Positions 51,083 to 60,066 of a stretch of DNA of 64,000 nt are shown one piece after another. Made by a program: the position numbers and the translations under genes. Origin of the DNA: an uncultured Clostridia bacterium (GTDB lineage: Bacteria > Bacillota > Clostridia > Oscillospirales > Ruminococcaceae); the NCBI GenBank assembly GCA_947630825.1, contig CANRJA010000001.1, positions 124,001 through 188,000 of the forward strand, read 5' to 3'. The notes under the pieces were generated by a model. It saw only the letters and a program-made list of their open reading frames with translations, was not told where the DNA came from and searched no databases. Each line of letters opens with the position of its first letter. The first letter of the stretch is position 1.

Positions 51083-52327
51083 GTGATGAAAATGGCTTCA
51101 AACAGAGTTGAACAGACTGTTTTCACAGAGGATATGAAGAAGGATTATACTATTTTAGTACCCGATATGCTTCCTATCCACTTTAAGCTTATAATTGAGA
51201 TTTTCCGCGAGTACGGATATAATATGGAGCTTTTGGAGACTTCGACAAGATCTGTCATAGACGAGGGACTTAAAAACGTTCACAACGATACCTGCTATCC
51301 GGCGCTTCTGGTTATCGGTCAGTTTATGGACGCTTTGAAAAGCGGTAAGTATGATGTCAATAAAACTGCCCTTTTGATTTCGCAGACAGGCGGAGGATGC
51401 AGAGCGTCTAACTATCTCCACCTGCTCCGCAAATCGCTTTCAGCGGAGTTTCCGCAGGTGCCGGTCATATCTCTTAATTTCTCAGGGCTTGAAAAAAATC
51501 CTGCTTTTAAAATCACGCCCGTTATTGCTTTAAAGCTTGTCTATGCAGTAATGTACGGCGATATGCTTATGTCGCTGTATTACCAGTGCAAGCCTTATGA
51601 AATTCACAAGGGAAGCACCGACAGAGTTTTGAGTAACTGGCAGAGAAAGCTGTCTATACTTCTTCGCAAAAACCGATTTTTCAACACAAAGAAGATTTAC
51701 AAAAATATCTTAGACGATTTTTCAGATATAAAGAGAACAAAGAAGAAAAAGACTAAGGTAGGCATTGTTGGTGAAATTTATGTGAAATATTCGCCGCTGG
51801 CAAACAATCACCTCTGCGACTTTTTGATTCAGGAGGGCTGCGAGCCAAACGTGCCTGGTCTTCTTGACTTTGTACTCTACTGTGCGGCAAACACCCTCAA
51901 CGACGAAAGGCTATATGACGCCAGAACAAAAACTACTGCGCTTTTCAAAATAGGATACGACGTTTTATATAAGTTTCAAAAACAGCAAATAAAAGTGATG
52001 AAAGAACACGGCGAGTTTGAGCCTCCCCACGATTTTGAACACCTTAGACACTACGCAGACAAATACATAAATCAGGGCGTTAAAATGGGCGAAGGTTGGC
52101 TTATAACCGCTGAAATGGCAGCTTTGGCAGAGTCGGGAACAAAAAATATAATCTGCACTCAGCCGTTTGGCTGCCTGCCTAATCACATTGTCGCAAAGGG
52201 AATGTCAAGAGTTATAAAAAATGCTTACCCCGACGCTAATATCGTCGCTATTGATTACGACCCCGGCGCAACAAAGGTAAATCAGGAAAATAGGATAAAG
52301 CTTATGCTTGCCAATGCAAAGATGTAA
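51083..52327 (+). CDS. Acyl-CoA dehydratase activase-related protein
   Basis: NDTCYPALLVIGQFMDAL, ISQTGGGCRASNY, QPFGCLPNHIVAKGM. Confidence 0.88.
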   Translation: MMKMASNRVEQTVFTEDMKKDYTILVPDMLPIHFKLIIEIFREYGYNMELLETSTRSVIDEGLKNVHNDTCYPALLVIGQFMDALKSGKYDVNKTALLISQTGGGCRASNYLHLLRKSLSAEFPQVPVISLNFSGLEKNPAFKITPVIALKLVYAVMYGDMLMSLYYQCKPYEIHKGSTDRVLSNWQRKLSILLRKNRFFNTKKIYKNILDDFSDIKRTKKKKTKVGIVGEIYVKYSPLANNHLCDFLIQEGCEPNVPGLLDFVLYCAANTLNDERLYDARTKTTALFKIGYDVLYKFQKQQIKVMKEHGEFEPPHDFEHLRHYADKYINQGVKMGEGWLITAEMAALAESGTKNIICTQPFGCLPNHIVAKGMSRVIKNAYPDANIVAIDYDPGATKVNQENRIKLMLANAKM

Positions 52328-52462
52328 AATTCAGTAGATATAAAATAAACTTTTTTCTAATCTAAATTACTTATTATGTGTAAACTGGTATGCTTTATTT
52401 TCATTTGACAAAAAGCAATAGTTTATGTTATGGTTAAAAAAATAAAATTGGAGGATAATAAA

Positions 52463-54577
52463 ATGAACAAATTATTTAAAACCGGATTTTTGAGTTTTTT
52501 GGCGTTCAGTATTTTGTTTCAGTCGTCAATTATCGGTTACTCGTCTGAAATAAAAGAATTCTCAAATACTTCCGACGACACAATCGCATCATATAACTCG
52601 GATAACGACCCTGCTTTTTCAGATGAAATTACCCAAGACGACATAAACGACGATAACAAAGACTACACTGACGGATTGAAAATTTTACAAAGTAATGAAG
52701 TCTCTGAGGAGTACGCCAGAGAATATGACCCGTTATATAAAAAGTATATGGGTGTGTCAACAGTTGCAAATACAAGAGCTAAGAAGTTCGGAGTTACCCA
52801 ACCGACAACTCCACCTGCTTTAGTCGGCGTTAATTCTGTAGACGGCATTGACGTTTCAATGTATCAGGCGTATTCCACGCCTATCGACTGGAACAAGGTA
52901 AAAGCGGCAGGAATATCTTATGCAATTATCAGATGCGGCTATCGAGGTTGGGGAACAGGAGAAATCGTTGCCGACTCATACTTTAAGCAAAATATTGAGG
53001 GCGCTTTAGCGGCAGGTCTGCAAGTCGGTGTTTACTTCTATACGCAGGCTATCACGACAACTGAGGCAAAACAAGAAGCAGACTTCTGTAAAAACGCTGT
53101 AAAAGGTTATGATATTACACTTCCTATTTACATAGACATTGAAAATGCCGACCCAAAAGGCAGACTTGATTCAAGCGGTCTTTCAAAGGCTGAGAAAACA
53201 AATATTTGCAAGGCGTTTGCAAACAGAGTTCAAAGCGCAAATTACACAGGCGGCGTTTATGCAAATAAAACTTGGCTTTTAAACTATATTGACGGCGCGG
53301 CGCTCGCAAAAAAATACGCAATATGGCTTGCTCACTATACTACCAACACCGATTACACAGGTGAGTTCAGTATGTGGCAGTATTCTTCAAGAGCAACGAT
53401 AAACGGTATTAAAGGAAGCGTTGACGTAAATAAAAATTACCTGACCAAGCCTCATCAGGTTACAAACCTTACAGCCGATGAAAGTACAACAGTTCCTTCT
53501 GAGTTCATTCTTTCCTGGACTCGCGCGGCAGGAGCTTATAAATATCAGGTAAAAACATTTGACGAAAGTACAAATAAATGGGTCTCACTGGGAACAACTA
53601 AGTCTAATAAGTTTACTGTCACTGAGCCTTATTCAACCGAAGAACGACAGTATAAAGTAAGAGCATTTAAGTTGATCGGTACTGAAAAAATATACGGCGC
53701 TTATTCTTCAATCGTTACCTTTGGCGTCAGTCTGACAAAAGTAAGCGGTCTAACCCAGACTGCGGCAAGCACTAAGTCTGTTACAATAAAGTGGAATCAG
53801 CTTTCCACCGCCGCAGGGTACTACATATATATGTATAACGAAAATAAACAGGAGTGGGCACAGGTCAAAACGCTTTCAGGTATCGGCAGCGTAAGTACAA
53901 AAATAACAGGACTTGACTATTCTACAGTATATAAATTTAAGGTTCAGGGCTATTCGTCAGAAAACGGCACTATCGTTCCTCTTTCAAAATCGTCAACCCT
54001 GAAAGCCGCTACTACTCCTAAAAAAGCCGGCGGACTTAAATATACAAGTACAGCCGCAAAAAAAGTCACCCTTTCTTGGAAGGTCATTGACAGAGCCTCA
54101 GGCTACAATATTCTTAGATACAATACTAATACAAAGAAATATGAAGTCTGCAAAACTGTTACAGGCAAAAAGCATAACAGCGCAGAAATCAGCGGTCTTA
54201 AATCAGGTACTAAGCATAAGTTTAAAGTCGAAGCCTATAAGCTGGCCGATCAAACTGCTTGGCCCGGAAAAAGAAGCTCTGCATATTCTATTTCAACTAT
54301 CCCGGCAAAGGTTACTGGTCTTAAATATTCTTTCAGCGGAAGTAAATGTACCTTGAAATGGAAAGCCTGCATCGGTGCTGTGGGTTATGAGGTGCAAAAG
54401 TATAATAAGGCTTCTAAATCTTGGACAACTGTTCAAAAGAAAAAACAAAAAAGTGTTAAATATAAATTTACGCTTAATAAAAATAATTCGGTAAAATTAA
54501 GAGTGCGCGCCTTTAAATCTGTTAAAGGCAAAAGACGCTACGGCTCTTATTCTTCCGCTAAAAATGTTAAGCATTAA
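52463..54577 (+). CDS. GH25 lysozyme with C-terminal Fn3-like repeats
   Basis: GIDVSMYQAYSTPIDWNKVKAAGISYAIIRCGYRGWG, YIDIENAD; start moved to ATG behind ggaggataataaa. Confidence 0.92.
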   Translation: MNKLFKTGFLSFLAFSILFQSSIIGYSSEIKEFSNTSDDTIASYNSDNDPAFSDEITQDDINDDNKDYTDGLKILQSNEVSEEYAREYDPLYKKYMGVSTVANTRAKKFGVTQPTTPPALVGVNSVDGIDVSMYQAYSTPIDWNKVKAAGISYAIIRCGYRGWGTGEIVADSYFKQNIEGALAAGLQVGVYFYTQAITTTEAKQEADFCKNAVKGYDITLPIYIDIENADPKGRLDSSGLSKAEKTNICKAFANRVQSANYTGGVYANKTWLLNYIDGAALAKKYAIWLAHYTTNTDYTGEFSMWQYSSRATINGIKGSVDVNKNYLTKPHQVTNLTADESTTVPSEFILSWTRAAGAYKYQVKTFDESTNKWVSLGTTKSNKFTVTEPYSTEERQYKVRAFKLIGTEKIYGAYSSIVTFGVSLTKVSGLTQTAASTKSVTIKWNQLSTAAGYYIYMYNENKQEWAQVKTLSGIGSVSTKITGLDYSTVYKFKVQGYSSENGTIVPLSKSSTLKAATTPKKAGGLKYTSTAAKKVTLSWKVIDRASGYNILRYNTNTKKYEVCKTVTGKKHNSAEISGLKSGTKHKFKVEAYKLADQTAWPGKRSSAYSISTIPAKVTGLKYSFSGSKCTLKWKACIGAVGYEVQKYNKASKSWTTVQKKKQKSVKYKFTLNKNNSVKLRVRAFKSVKGKRRYGSYSSAKNVKH

Positions 54578-54707
54578 ATTAAATCTGTTTCAAAGTCAGC
54601 CGAAAGGCTGGCTTTTTTTAATGAATACGCTTGTAAGCATATATCGTATATAAAAGCACAGCCCCCTTCCGTCAAAAACGAAAGGGGGCTATGCTAAACC
54701 ATGACAC

Positions 54708-54826
54708 CTTCTACCTGTGGGGCAGAGGAGGTTGTGGAGGTTAATCGCCGCTTAAAATAAACCTCCATATAGAAGTTTTAAAAAAAAAAATTAGGTATGT
54801 AGAATAGCTTAATTAGTAGCGGCGAT
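54708..54826. other. Candidate nested hairpin plus pseudoknot structure
   Basis: CTTCTA/TAGAAG enclosing TGGAGGTT/AACCTCCA; loop ATCGCCGCT (54744-54752) complementary to AGCGGCGAT (54818-54826). Confidence 0.45.
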
Positions 54827-54888
54827 AAAAAAATGAAAAAATTTATAATAATTAAGTATACTATAAAAGTACACCTAATTGCAAAAAA

Positions 54889-55095
54889 TTATTTTTTTCT
54901 TGCGTTTTTTATTAAATCTAACGGACTGATAACACCGTTTTTTAACTCGTAATCGTATACATAGTTTTTAATAATGTCCGCAAGCTGTTCATCTACACTT
55001 TTGTTATTACGACTGCATATGTAAGTGAACTTGCTATGTAATTTTGGAATGATATTAGCACTTATTTCTTTGGTTGTTGTTGTGTTTTCTGCCAT
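54889..55095 (-). CDS. Small RHH-like protein
   Basis: MAENTTTTKEISANIIPKLHSKFTYICSRNNKSVDEQLADIIKNYVYDYEL. Confidence 0.6.
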   Translation of the reverse strand: MAENTTTTKEISANIIPKLHSKFTYICSRNNKSVDEQLADIIKNYVYDYELKNGVISPLDLIKNARKK

Positions 55096-55116
55096 AGCTT
55101 ACCTCTTTTTAAATTT

Positions 55117-55414
55117 GTTGTTTGGTATCTTTTTTCATATTATAGCATAAGTTGTCATATTGTGCAAGTGTAAAGTAGCACAAATATAATACAAAATAAT
55201 TGTATATTTTGCACAAATTTTATTGCATAATATAATTGCAAGTATTTCTTGGGTTGTTTTTAAGTCATAGTTTATTTCTTTTTGCATTTTTATTTGGTTG
55301 TTTGGTATCTTTTCTCACATTATAGCATAAGCTGTCATATTGTGCAAGTGTAAAGTAGCACAAATATAGCACAAAATAATTGTATATTTTGCACAAACTT
55401 TATTGCATAATATA
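55117..55414. repeat. Two about 118-bp direct repeats (offset 180 bp), each with divergent promoters
   Basis: 55117-55234 and 55297-55414: ttgtttggtatctttt..ca..attatagcataag.tgtcatattgtgcaagtgtaaagtagcacaaatat... Confidence 0.85.
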
Positions 55415-55435
55415 TATAAGGAGGAGAAAAGTTTT

Positions 55436-55624
55436 ATGTTAAAAATAAGAAAAGGATATAATACAGTAAATAAATCATTTCGCTTACCTGACGAACTTAC
55501 GGAGAAACTTGAAAAAATAGCAGCAATGAACAATCTATCACTTAATCAGCTAGTTATACAATGCTTAGATTATGCAGTAAATAATATAGACTACTCAGAC
55601 AAAAAAGACAAGGATGAAAAATAG
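55436..55624 (+). CDS. Ribbon-helix-helix-like small protein
   Basis: MLKIRKGYNTVNKSFRLPDELTEKLEKIAAMNNLSLNQLVIQCLDYAVNN; start behind aaggaggag. Confidence 0.85.
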   Translation: MLKIRKGYNTVNKSFRLPDELTEKLEKIAAMNNLSLNQLVIQCLDYAVNNIDYSDKKDKDEK

Positions 55625-55754
55625 TATTGTAAATTACGTGACAAATAAGCGCGCATATTTTTAGAATATGCGAGTATTATACTACATTCCTTTTACAGGC
55701 AGTGACGAGCTTAAAGGTTCGTTGTAAAAAATAAAAATTTTTTTTAAAAAAGTA

Positions 55755-55846
55755 TTGACAATTAATATTTAATAGAATATAATAAATATAACATAAAAAA
55801 TGTTATCGGCAAAACAGTTAAATGGCTGTGATGCAAAATTAAGCGT
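55755..55846 (+). promoter_or_regulatory. Promoter plus degenerate partial c-di-GMP-I riboswitch (decayed duplicate)
   Basis: TTGACA-17-TATAAT then tatcggcaaaacagttaaatggctgtgatgcaaaatt; lacks the P3 half. Confidence 0.65.
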
Positions 55847-55971
55847 TTTCATACTGATATTCTGTTACATTATTAAGAAGTCAATAATATAAAAATAAAA
55901 AAATAAAATTTTTTTAAAAAAAGTGTTGACATTTAATAATAAATAGAATATAATAAGTATGTACAAAAGAA

Positions 55972-56061
55972 TATTAATCGGCAAAGCAGTTGAAAAGCTG
56001 TGACGCAAAGCTATAGGGCCTGTAAAATGGTAGCCAGTTGCATTTAATTATAATTGCCGGT
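55972..56061 (+). promoter_or_regulatory. c-di-GMP-I (GEMM-I) riboswitch
   Basis: cggcaaagcagttgaaaagctgtgacgcaaagctatagggcctgtaaaatggtagccagttgc...ttgccgg: GEMM-I core motifs and P1 pairing. Confidence 0.9.
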
Positions 56062-56087
56062 TTCTATTGAAATAGGGCAATTTTTTG
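56051..56087 (+). terminator. Riboswitch expression-platform terminator
   Basis: AATTGCC...GGCAATTTTTT; 5' arm overlaps the 3' strand of riboswitch P1. Confidence 0.8.
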
Positions 56088-56134
56088 TTTTACGAACATT
56101 GACTTATTTCAAAATAAAAAGAAGAGGTGTTAAT

Positions 56135-58471
56135 ATGAAAAAAGCAAAAAGGACATTAAGTATGATAGCGGCATTTGCTATGGTATTCAGTACAATAACA
56201 GTTTCAGCACAAGCTGCTTCATCTAAAACGGATTTACCAAAAACAATTATCAGCGGCAATTACCGTTACAAGGTAGTTTCTTTAAAAGGCAAAAAAGGAA
56301 CAGCAACTCTTGTCGGTGCTAAGTCAAAGAAGATCAAGATTGTAAAGATGCCAAAAACAGTCAAGGTAAAGGGATACAAATTAACAGTAACCGGCATTGG
56401 AAATAATGCTTTTAATAAGTATAAAAAGCTTAAAACTGTTAAGACCAATACCGTATTAAAGACTATTGGAAGCAACGCATTTGCTAATTGCCCTAAATTA
56501 AGCAAGATCACAATTAACTCCAAGAAGTTGGAGAGCGTTGGTGAAAATGCGTTAAAGGGTATAAGCAAAAAGGCTGTTATTGAGATTCCAAGCGTTTCCG
56601 GCAAATCTTACAGCAGTCTGCTGAGCGATAAAGGACAGACATCTTCTGTTAAGATTTCGGTTTCCGACGGAGAGGCGAAAATTGCGGTAGTACCTGAGAC
56701 AGTGGCGGCAACAGTACAAACTCAAGCAGCAACGGTTCAAGCCGTTACAACTATGGCTGTAAGAAGGCAAGCTGCTAAAGCACAAACTGTTTTAAAAGAA
56801 TCCAATGAGAAAGCTGAAGAACCTGAAACAACAACCGTTGCGGCTTCAACAGCGGCAGTTACAAAACCGATAACAACAACTACTACAACTGCTGAGGTTA
56901 CAGTACCTAAAGCTACGACAACTTCGGCGGCAGTTAAAAAGCCGGCAGTAAAAGCTACAGAACCGGCAACTACAACAGCAGTAGAAATTCCTGAAACAAC
57001 GGCAGCTACAACAGCGGCAGTTACAATGCCTGAAACAGTAACGACTACGGCAATGGTAGTTACAACAGCAGCAGTTACAATGCCTACGACTGCGGCAGTT
57101 ACAACAACAACTACTACGACTGCTGAGCCTACAACTACAACCACAACCACAACTACAACAACTACTACCACTACAACGGCTAAGCCCACAACTACAACAA
57201 CTACAACAACTGCTAAGCCGACGACGACCACAACTAAGAAGTTAACAACAACTACGACGACGGCTAAGCCGACAACGACCACGACTAAGAAGACAACAAC
57301 AACTACAACGACAGCTAAGCCAACTACAACAACAACAACTACTACTACAACTACAACTACGACAACAACAACTACTACGACTACTACTGCAAAACCGACA
57401 ACACAGACAACTAAGCATGTACATACATTTGGCGAATGGAAAATAATTAAAGAAGCCGCATGTAATGCTTATGGAGAAAAAACACGTAAATGTACAGCAT
57501 GCGGTTATGAAGAAAAAACAAGAACTTCTTTAGCCGACCACAAGCTGGTTAAAGGCGAAACGGTAAAAGCTACTTGTACAGAAGCAGGCAAACAGTATTC
57601 ATATTGTTCAGTTTGCGGTCAGGTATTCTTCCGTTATACAGATCGAGCATTGGGTCACAGATATTCAGACGAATTTACTGTTGACGCAGCAGCAACCTGC
57701 TTAATGAATGGTTCTAAATCAAAGCATTGCTTAAATGACGGATGTACATCAAAAATAGATGTAACAGCTATACCGGCTCCGACAACAGGACACAATTATG
57801 TTGTTGAGTCTCAAACAGATGCTACTTGTACAGAAGTTGGTGTAATCACCATGAAATGTACAAACTGCGGAGAAATAGTAAAAGAGTATAAATCAAAATT
57901 AGATCATAGCTATGACTCAGAATACACAGTAGATATAGAGGCAACATGCACAACTCCGGGTGAGAAGTCGAGACATTGTACAAGAGACGGCTGTAAGGCA
58001 AGAATGGATATAGTAAGAATCAATAACGGCGGACACACTTGGGGTAAAGTAACTGTAGAAAAGATGCCGACTAGCAAGGATACGGGTACTGGTACTCAAA
58101 TTTGTGAAGCTTGCAGAACAACTAGACCTGTTACGATTGCGACGACAGAAGAAGATTTAATAACTCAAAATCCAATTGAAGTTACTTGGAGAGGCTATGA
58201 AGAAACAGAAAAAGTTGTTGAGAAGTTTGGAGAAGTTGGCACAATTTGGTTTGTAAAGTTTAAATGCGATACAGCTGAATGTGAAGGCTTTGACGGTGGT
58301 AACTCTAGCGTTATGGTAAGCAGAAGAGCAGAAAAGGATACAATAACAAAAGAAGCACCTCAAGCTAGAGCCGGTTACGTATTTGTTGGTTGGAAAGTTT
58401 CTATAGAAGAAATTGGGGAAGAAAAAGTACCTATTAAGGTATATGAAGCTAAATATGTTTCTATAGTTTAA
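56135..58471 (+). CDS. Secreted BspA-like / Thr-rich-linker / CxxC-repeat surface protein
   Basis: Start moved to MKKAKRTLSM (ggtgttaatATG); signal peptide, LRR_5-like repeats, Thr-rich linker, repeats such as CNAYGEKTRKCTACGYEEKT. Confidence 0.85.
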   Translation: MKKAKRTLSMIAAFAMVFSTITVSAQAASSKTDLPKTIISGNYRYKVVSLKGKKGTATLVGAKSKKIKIVKMPKTVKVKGYKLTVTGIGNNAFNKYKKLKTVKTNTVLKTIGSNAFANCPKLSKITINSKKLESVGENALKGISKKAVIEIPSVSGKSYSSLLSDKGQTSSVKISVSDGEAKIAVVPETVAATVQTQAATVQAVTTMAVRRQAAKAQTVLKESNEKAEEPETTTVAASTAAVTKPITTTTTTAEVTVPKATTTSAAVKKPAVKATEPATTTAVEIPETTAATTAAVTMPETVTTTAMVVTTAAVTMPTTAAVTTTTTTTAEPTTTTTTTTTTTTTTTTAKPTTTTTTTTAKPTTTTTKKLTTTTTTAKPTTTTTKKTTTTTTTAKPTTTTTTTTTTTTTTTTTTTTTTAKPTTQTTKHVHTFGEWKIIKEAACNAYGEKTRKCTACGYEEKTRTSLADHKLVKGETVKATCTEAGKQYSYCSVCGQVFFRYTDRALGHRYSDEFTVDAAATCLMNGSKSKHCLNDGCTSKIDVTAIPAPTTGHNYVVESQTDATCTEVGVITMKCTNCGEIVKEYKSKLDHSYDSEYTVDIEATCTTPGEKSRHCTRDGCKARMDIVRINNGGHTWGKVTVEKMPTSKDTGTGTQICEACRTTRPVTIATTEEDLITQNPIEVTWRGYEETEKVVEKFGEVGTIWFVKFKCDTAECEGFDGGNSSVMVSRRAEKDTITKEAPQARAGYVFVGWKVSIEEIGEEKVPIKVYEAKYVSIV

Positions 58472-58529
58472 AAATTTAAGGTTCTATATCAATAGTATGG
58501 GCAAAATTTAAAAATGAAAAATGAATGCG

Positions 58530-58572
58530 AACGCCGTTTGAGCTACAAAGCTCAAGCGGCGTTAGTTGTTTT
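58530..58572 (+). terminator. Intrinsic terminator
   Basis: AACGCCGTTTGAGCT-acaa-AGCTCAAGCGGCGTT then agttgttttt. Confidence 0.85.
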
Positions 58573-58685
58573 TGAAAAGAGACACGAGATAAAAACGAAC
58601 AGGCGAAATTCTAGTTTTTTCTGATTGACAAACTTAGTTTGCTGTTATATAATAAATTACTGCACGAACGAAAGGAAGTGAGCAA

Positions 58686-59156
58686 ATGGCAGTAACTAAG
58701 TCCGGAACAAAGCAAATAACCGACAACAGAAAAGCAAGACATGATTATTTTGTTCTTGAGACGATTGAAGCAGGCATTGAGCTTGTCGGAACTGAGGTAA
58801 AATCACTGCGTGCAGGGAATGTAAACTTGAAGGACGCATGGTGTTCAATAGAAAACGGCGAGATGTTTATAAAAGGCATGCACATTTCTCCGTATGATCA
58901 CGGAAACATATTCAACTGTGACCCGATCAGAGAGAGAAAGCTACTTCTTCACAAGAAGGAGATATTAAAGCTGTTTGGTCAGGTAAAGCAGGAGGGATTG
59001 ACGCTTGTACCTCTGTCTATGTACTTCAAGGGTTCAAAAGTTAAGGTTGCTATTGGATTGTGCAGGGGTAAAAAGCTTTATGATAAGAGAGAGGATATGG
59101 CAAATAAAGCGGCGCAAAGAGAAATCGAGCGTGCAGTAAAGAGCAGAAACAGATAA
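58686..59156 (+). CDS. smpB: SsrA-binding protein SmpB
   Basis: [39 protein letters not shown]. Confidence 0.96.
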   Translation: MAVTKSGTKQITDNRKARHDYFVLETIEAGIELVGTEVKSLRAGNVNLKDAWCSIENGEMFIKGMHISPYDHGNIFNCDPIRERKLLLHKKEILKLFGQVKQEGLTLVPLSMYFKGSKVKVAIGLCRGKKLYDKREDMANKAAQREIERAVKSRNR

Positions 59157-59171
59157 ATCAGTATCAGATAT

Positions 59172-59521
59172 GGGGGCGTAAAGGCTTCGACGGGGATTAT
59201 GAAGCAGGATAAGCGAGTAGAGTTGTGCAAACTCTTTAAACGGTACACGTTTTAAATTAAACGACAAAAACAATTCACAATTAGCAGCTGCTTAAATGCT
59301 GCTCGCCGTCTCAAGGCAGCCTACGGCTTTGAGCATCGGCGTCGACTTAGTAGGAACGGCTTTTGCGTAATGCCTTTAGCGCAGAAGTCTATTTAAAAGG
59401 CTGCCTGCGTACAGGCGTGTTTGTTTGCCGGTAAGCAGGGAGATTTTATAACAAACTACACTCGTAGAAACTTCTGTGAATTGATTTTCGGACACGGGTT
59501 CAATTCCCGTCGCCTCCACCA
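59172..59521 (+). ncRNA. ssrA: tmRNA
   Basis: 5' GGGGGCGtaaaggcttcgacgggg, 3' GGACACGGGTTCAATTCCCGTCGCCTCCACCA; tag reading frame ending ..NDKNNSQLAAA-stop. Confidence 0.95.
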
Positions 59522-59594
59522 AAATCACAAGCGTTGAACCCGTCAGAGCAAGTTTAGGCTTCTGGCGAGGAATGTACGCTTTAGCAATAGAATT

Positions 59595-59625
59595 AGAGGG
59601 TAATCAATGCCTGCCCTCTTTTTCT
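59595..59625 (+). terminator. ssrA-proximal intrinsic terminator
   Basis: AGAGGG...CCCTCTTTTTC. Confidence 0.75.
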
Positions 59626-59637
59626 TTTTGTATGTGA

Positions 59638-59730
59638 AGAATACGATGAATACGCTGGAAAAAATTAGCGTATTCCGATTTTTCCGTTACTGGCTGGGAG
59701 ATGAATACGGAGAATACGCAGAATACGCAA
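59638..59730. repeat. GAATACG iteron-like repeats
   Basis: Five direct GAATACG units plus an inverted CGTATTC upstream of the Rep gene. Confidence 0.6.
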
Positions 59731-59882
59731 TTTTTAAAAACCCTTTATATGAGATACAATACAGGTTCGGATTATTTGTTATCAAGTTAATTATTCAAAT
59801 CACATGAAAAACCATTGAAAATACTGTATTTCTTCAAGAATAATTAAAAGAATATTTAGATGTATTTAACCCGGCGTCATGA

Positions 59883-59921
59883 ATCGCGGGGCGGTAGGGC
59901 TTGTCGATATCGCCCCGCGAT
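59883..59921. repeat. 11-bp GC-rich inverted repeat upstream of rep
   Basis: ATCGCGGGGCG...CGCCCCGCGAT. Confidence 0.85.
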
Positions 59922-60066
59922 CCGGCAATAATCGTGCGATTTCCCAGTTTCCTGGCGCGAAAAGCGAACCATTCACAGAAATTTAATTATTTCTAATTAT
60001 TGACTTTGCGGAGACTGTCGCGTACAATGAAGATAATAGAACTATATTTTACAGGAGGTGTGGAAA

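Noticed and set aside
48102-52327. Split activase as a frameshift
   Set aside because: Two-gene organisation with separate RBS and distinct domains is common for this family; no sign of disruption.
55315-55533. ORF 55315..55533 (-)
   Set aside because: Runs through the duplicated promoter repeat and antisense to the RHH gene; no RBS or family signature.
56054-56134. N-terminal extension of the surface protein ORF
   Set aside because: Lies in the riboswitch terminator; signal peptide begins at MKKAKRT (56135).
56737-57282. Val-rich ORF on minus strand
   Set aside because: Antisense shadow of the Thr codon-repeat region; same explanation for 57242..57424 and for 30051..30500.
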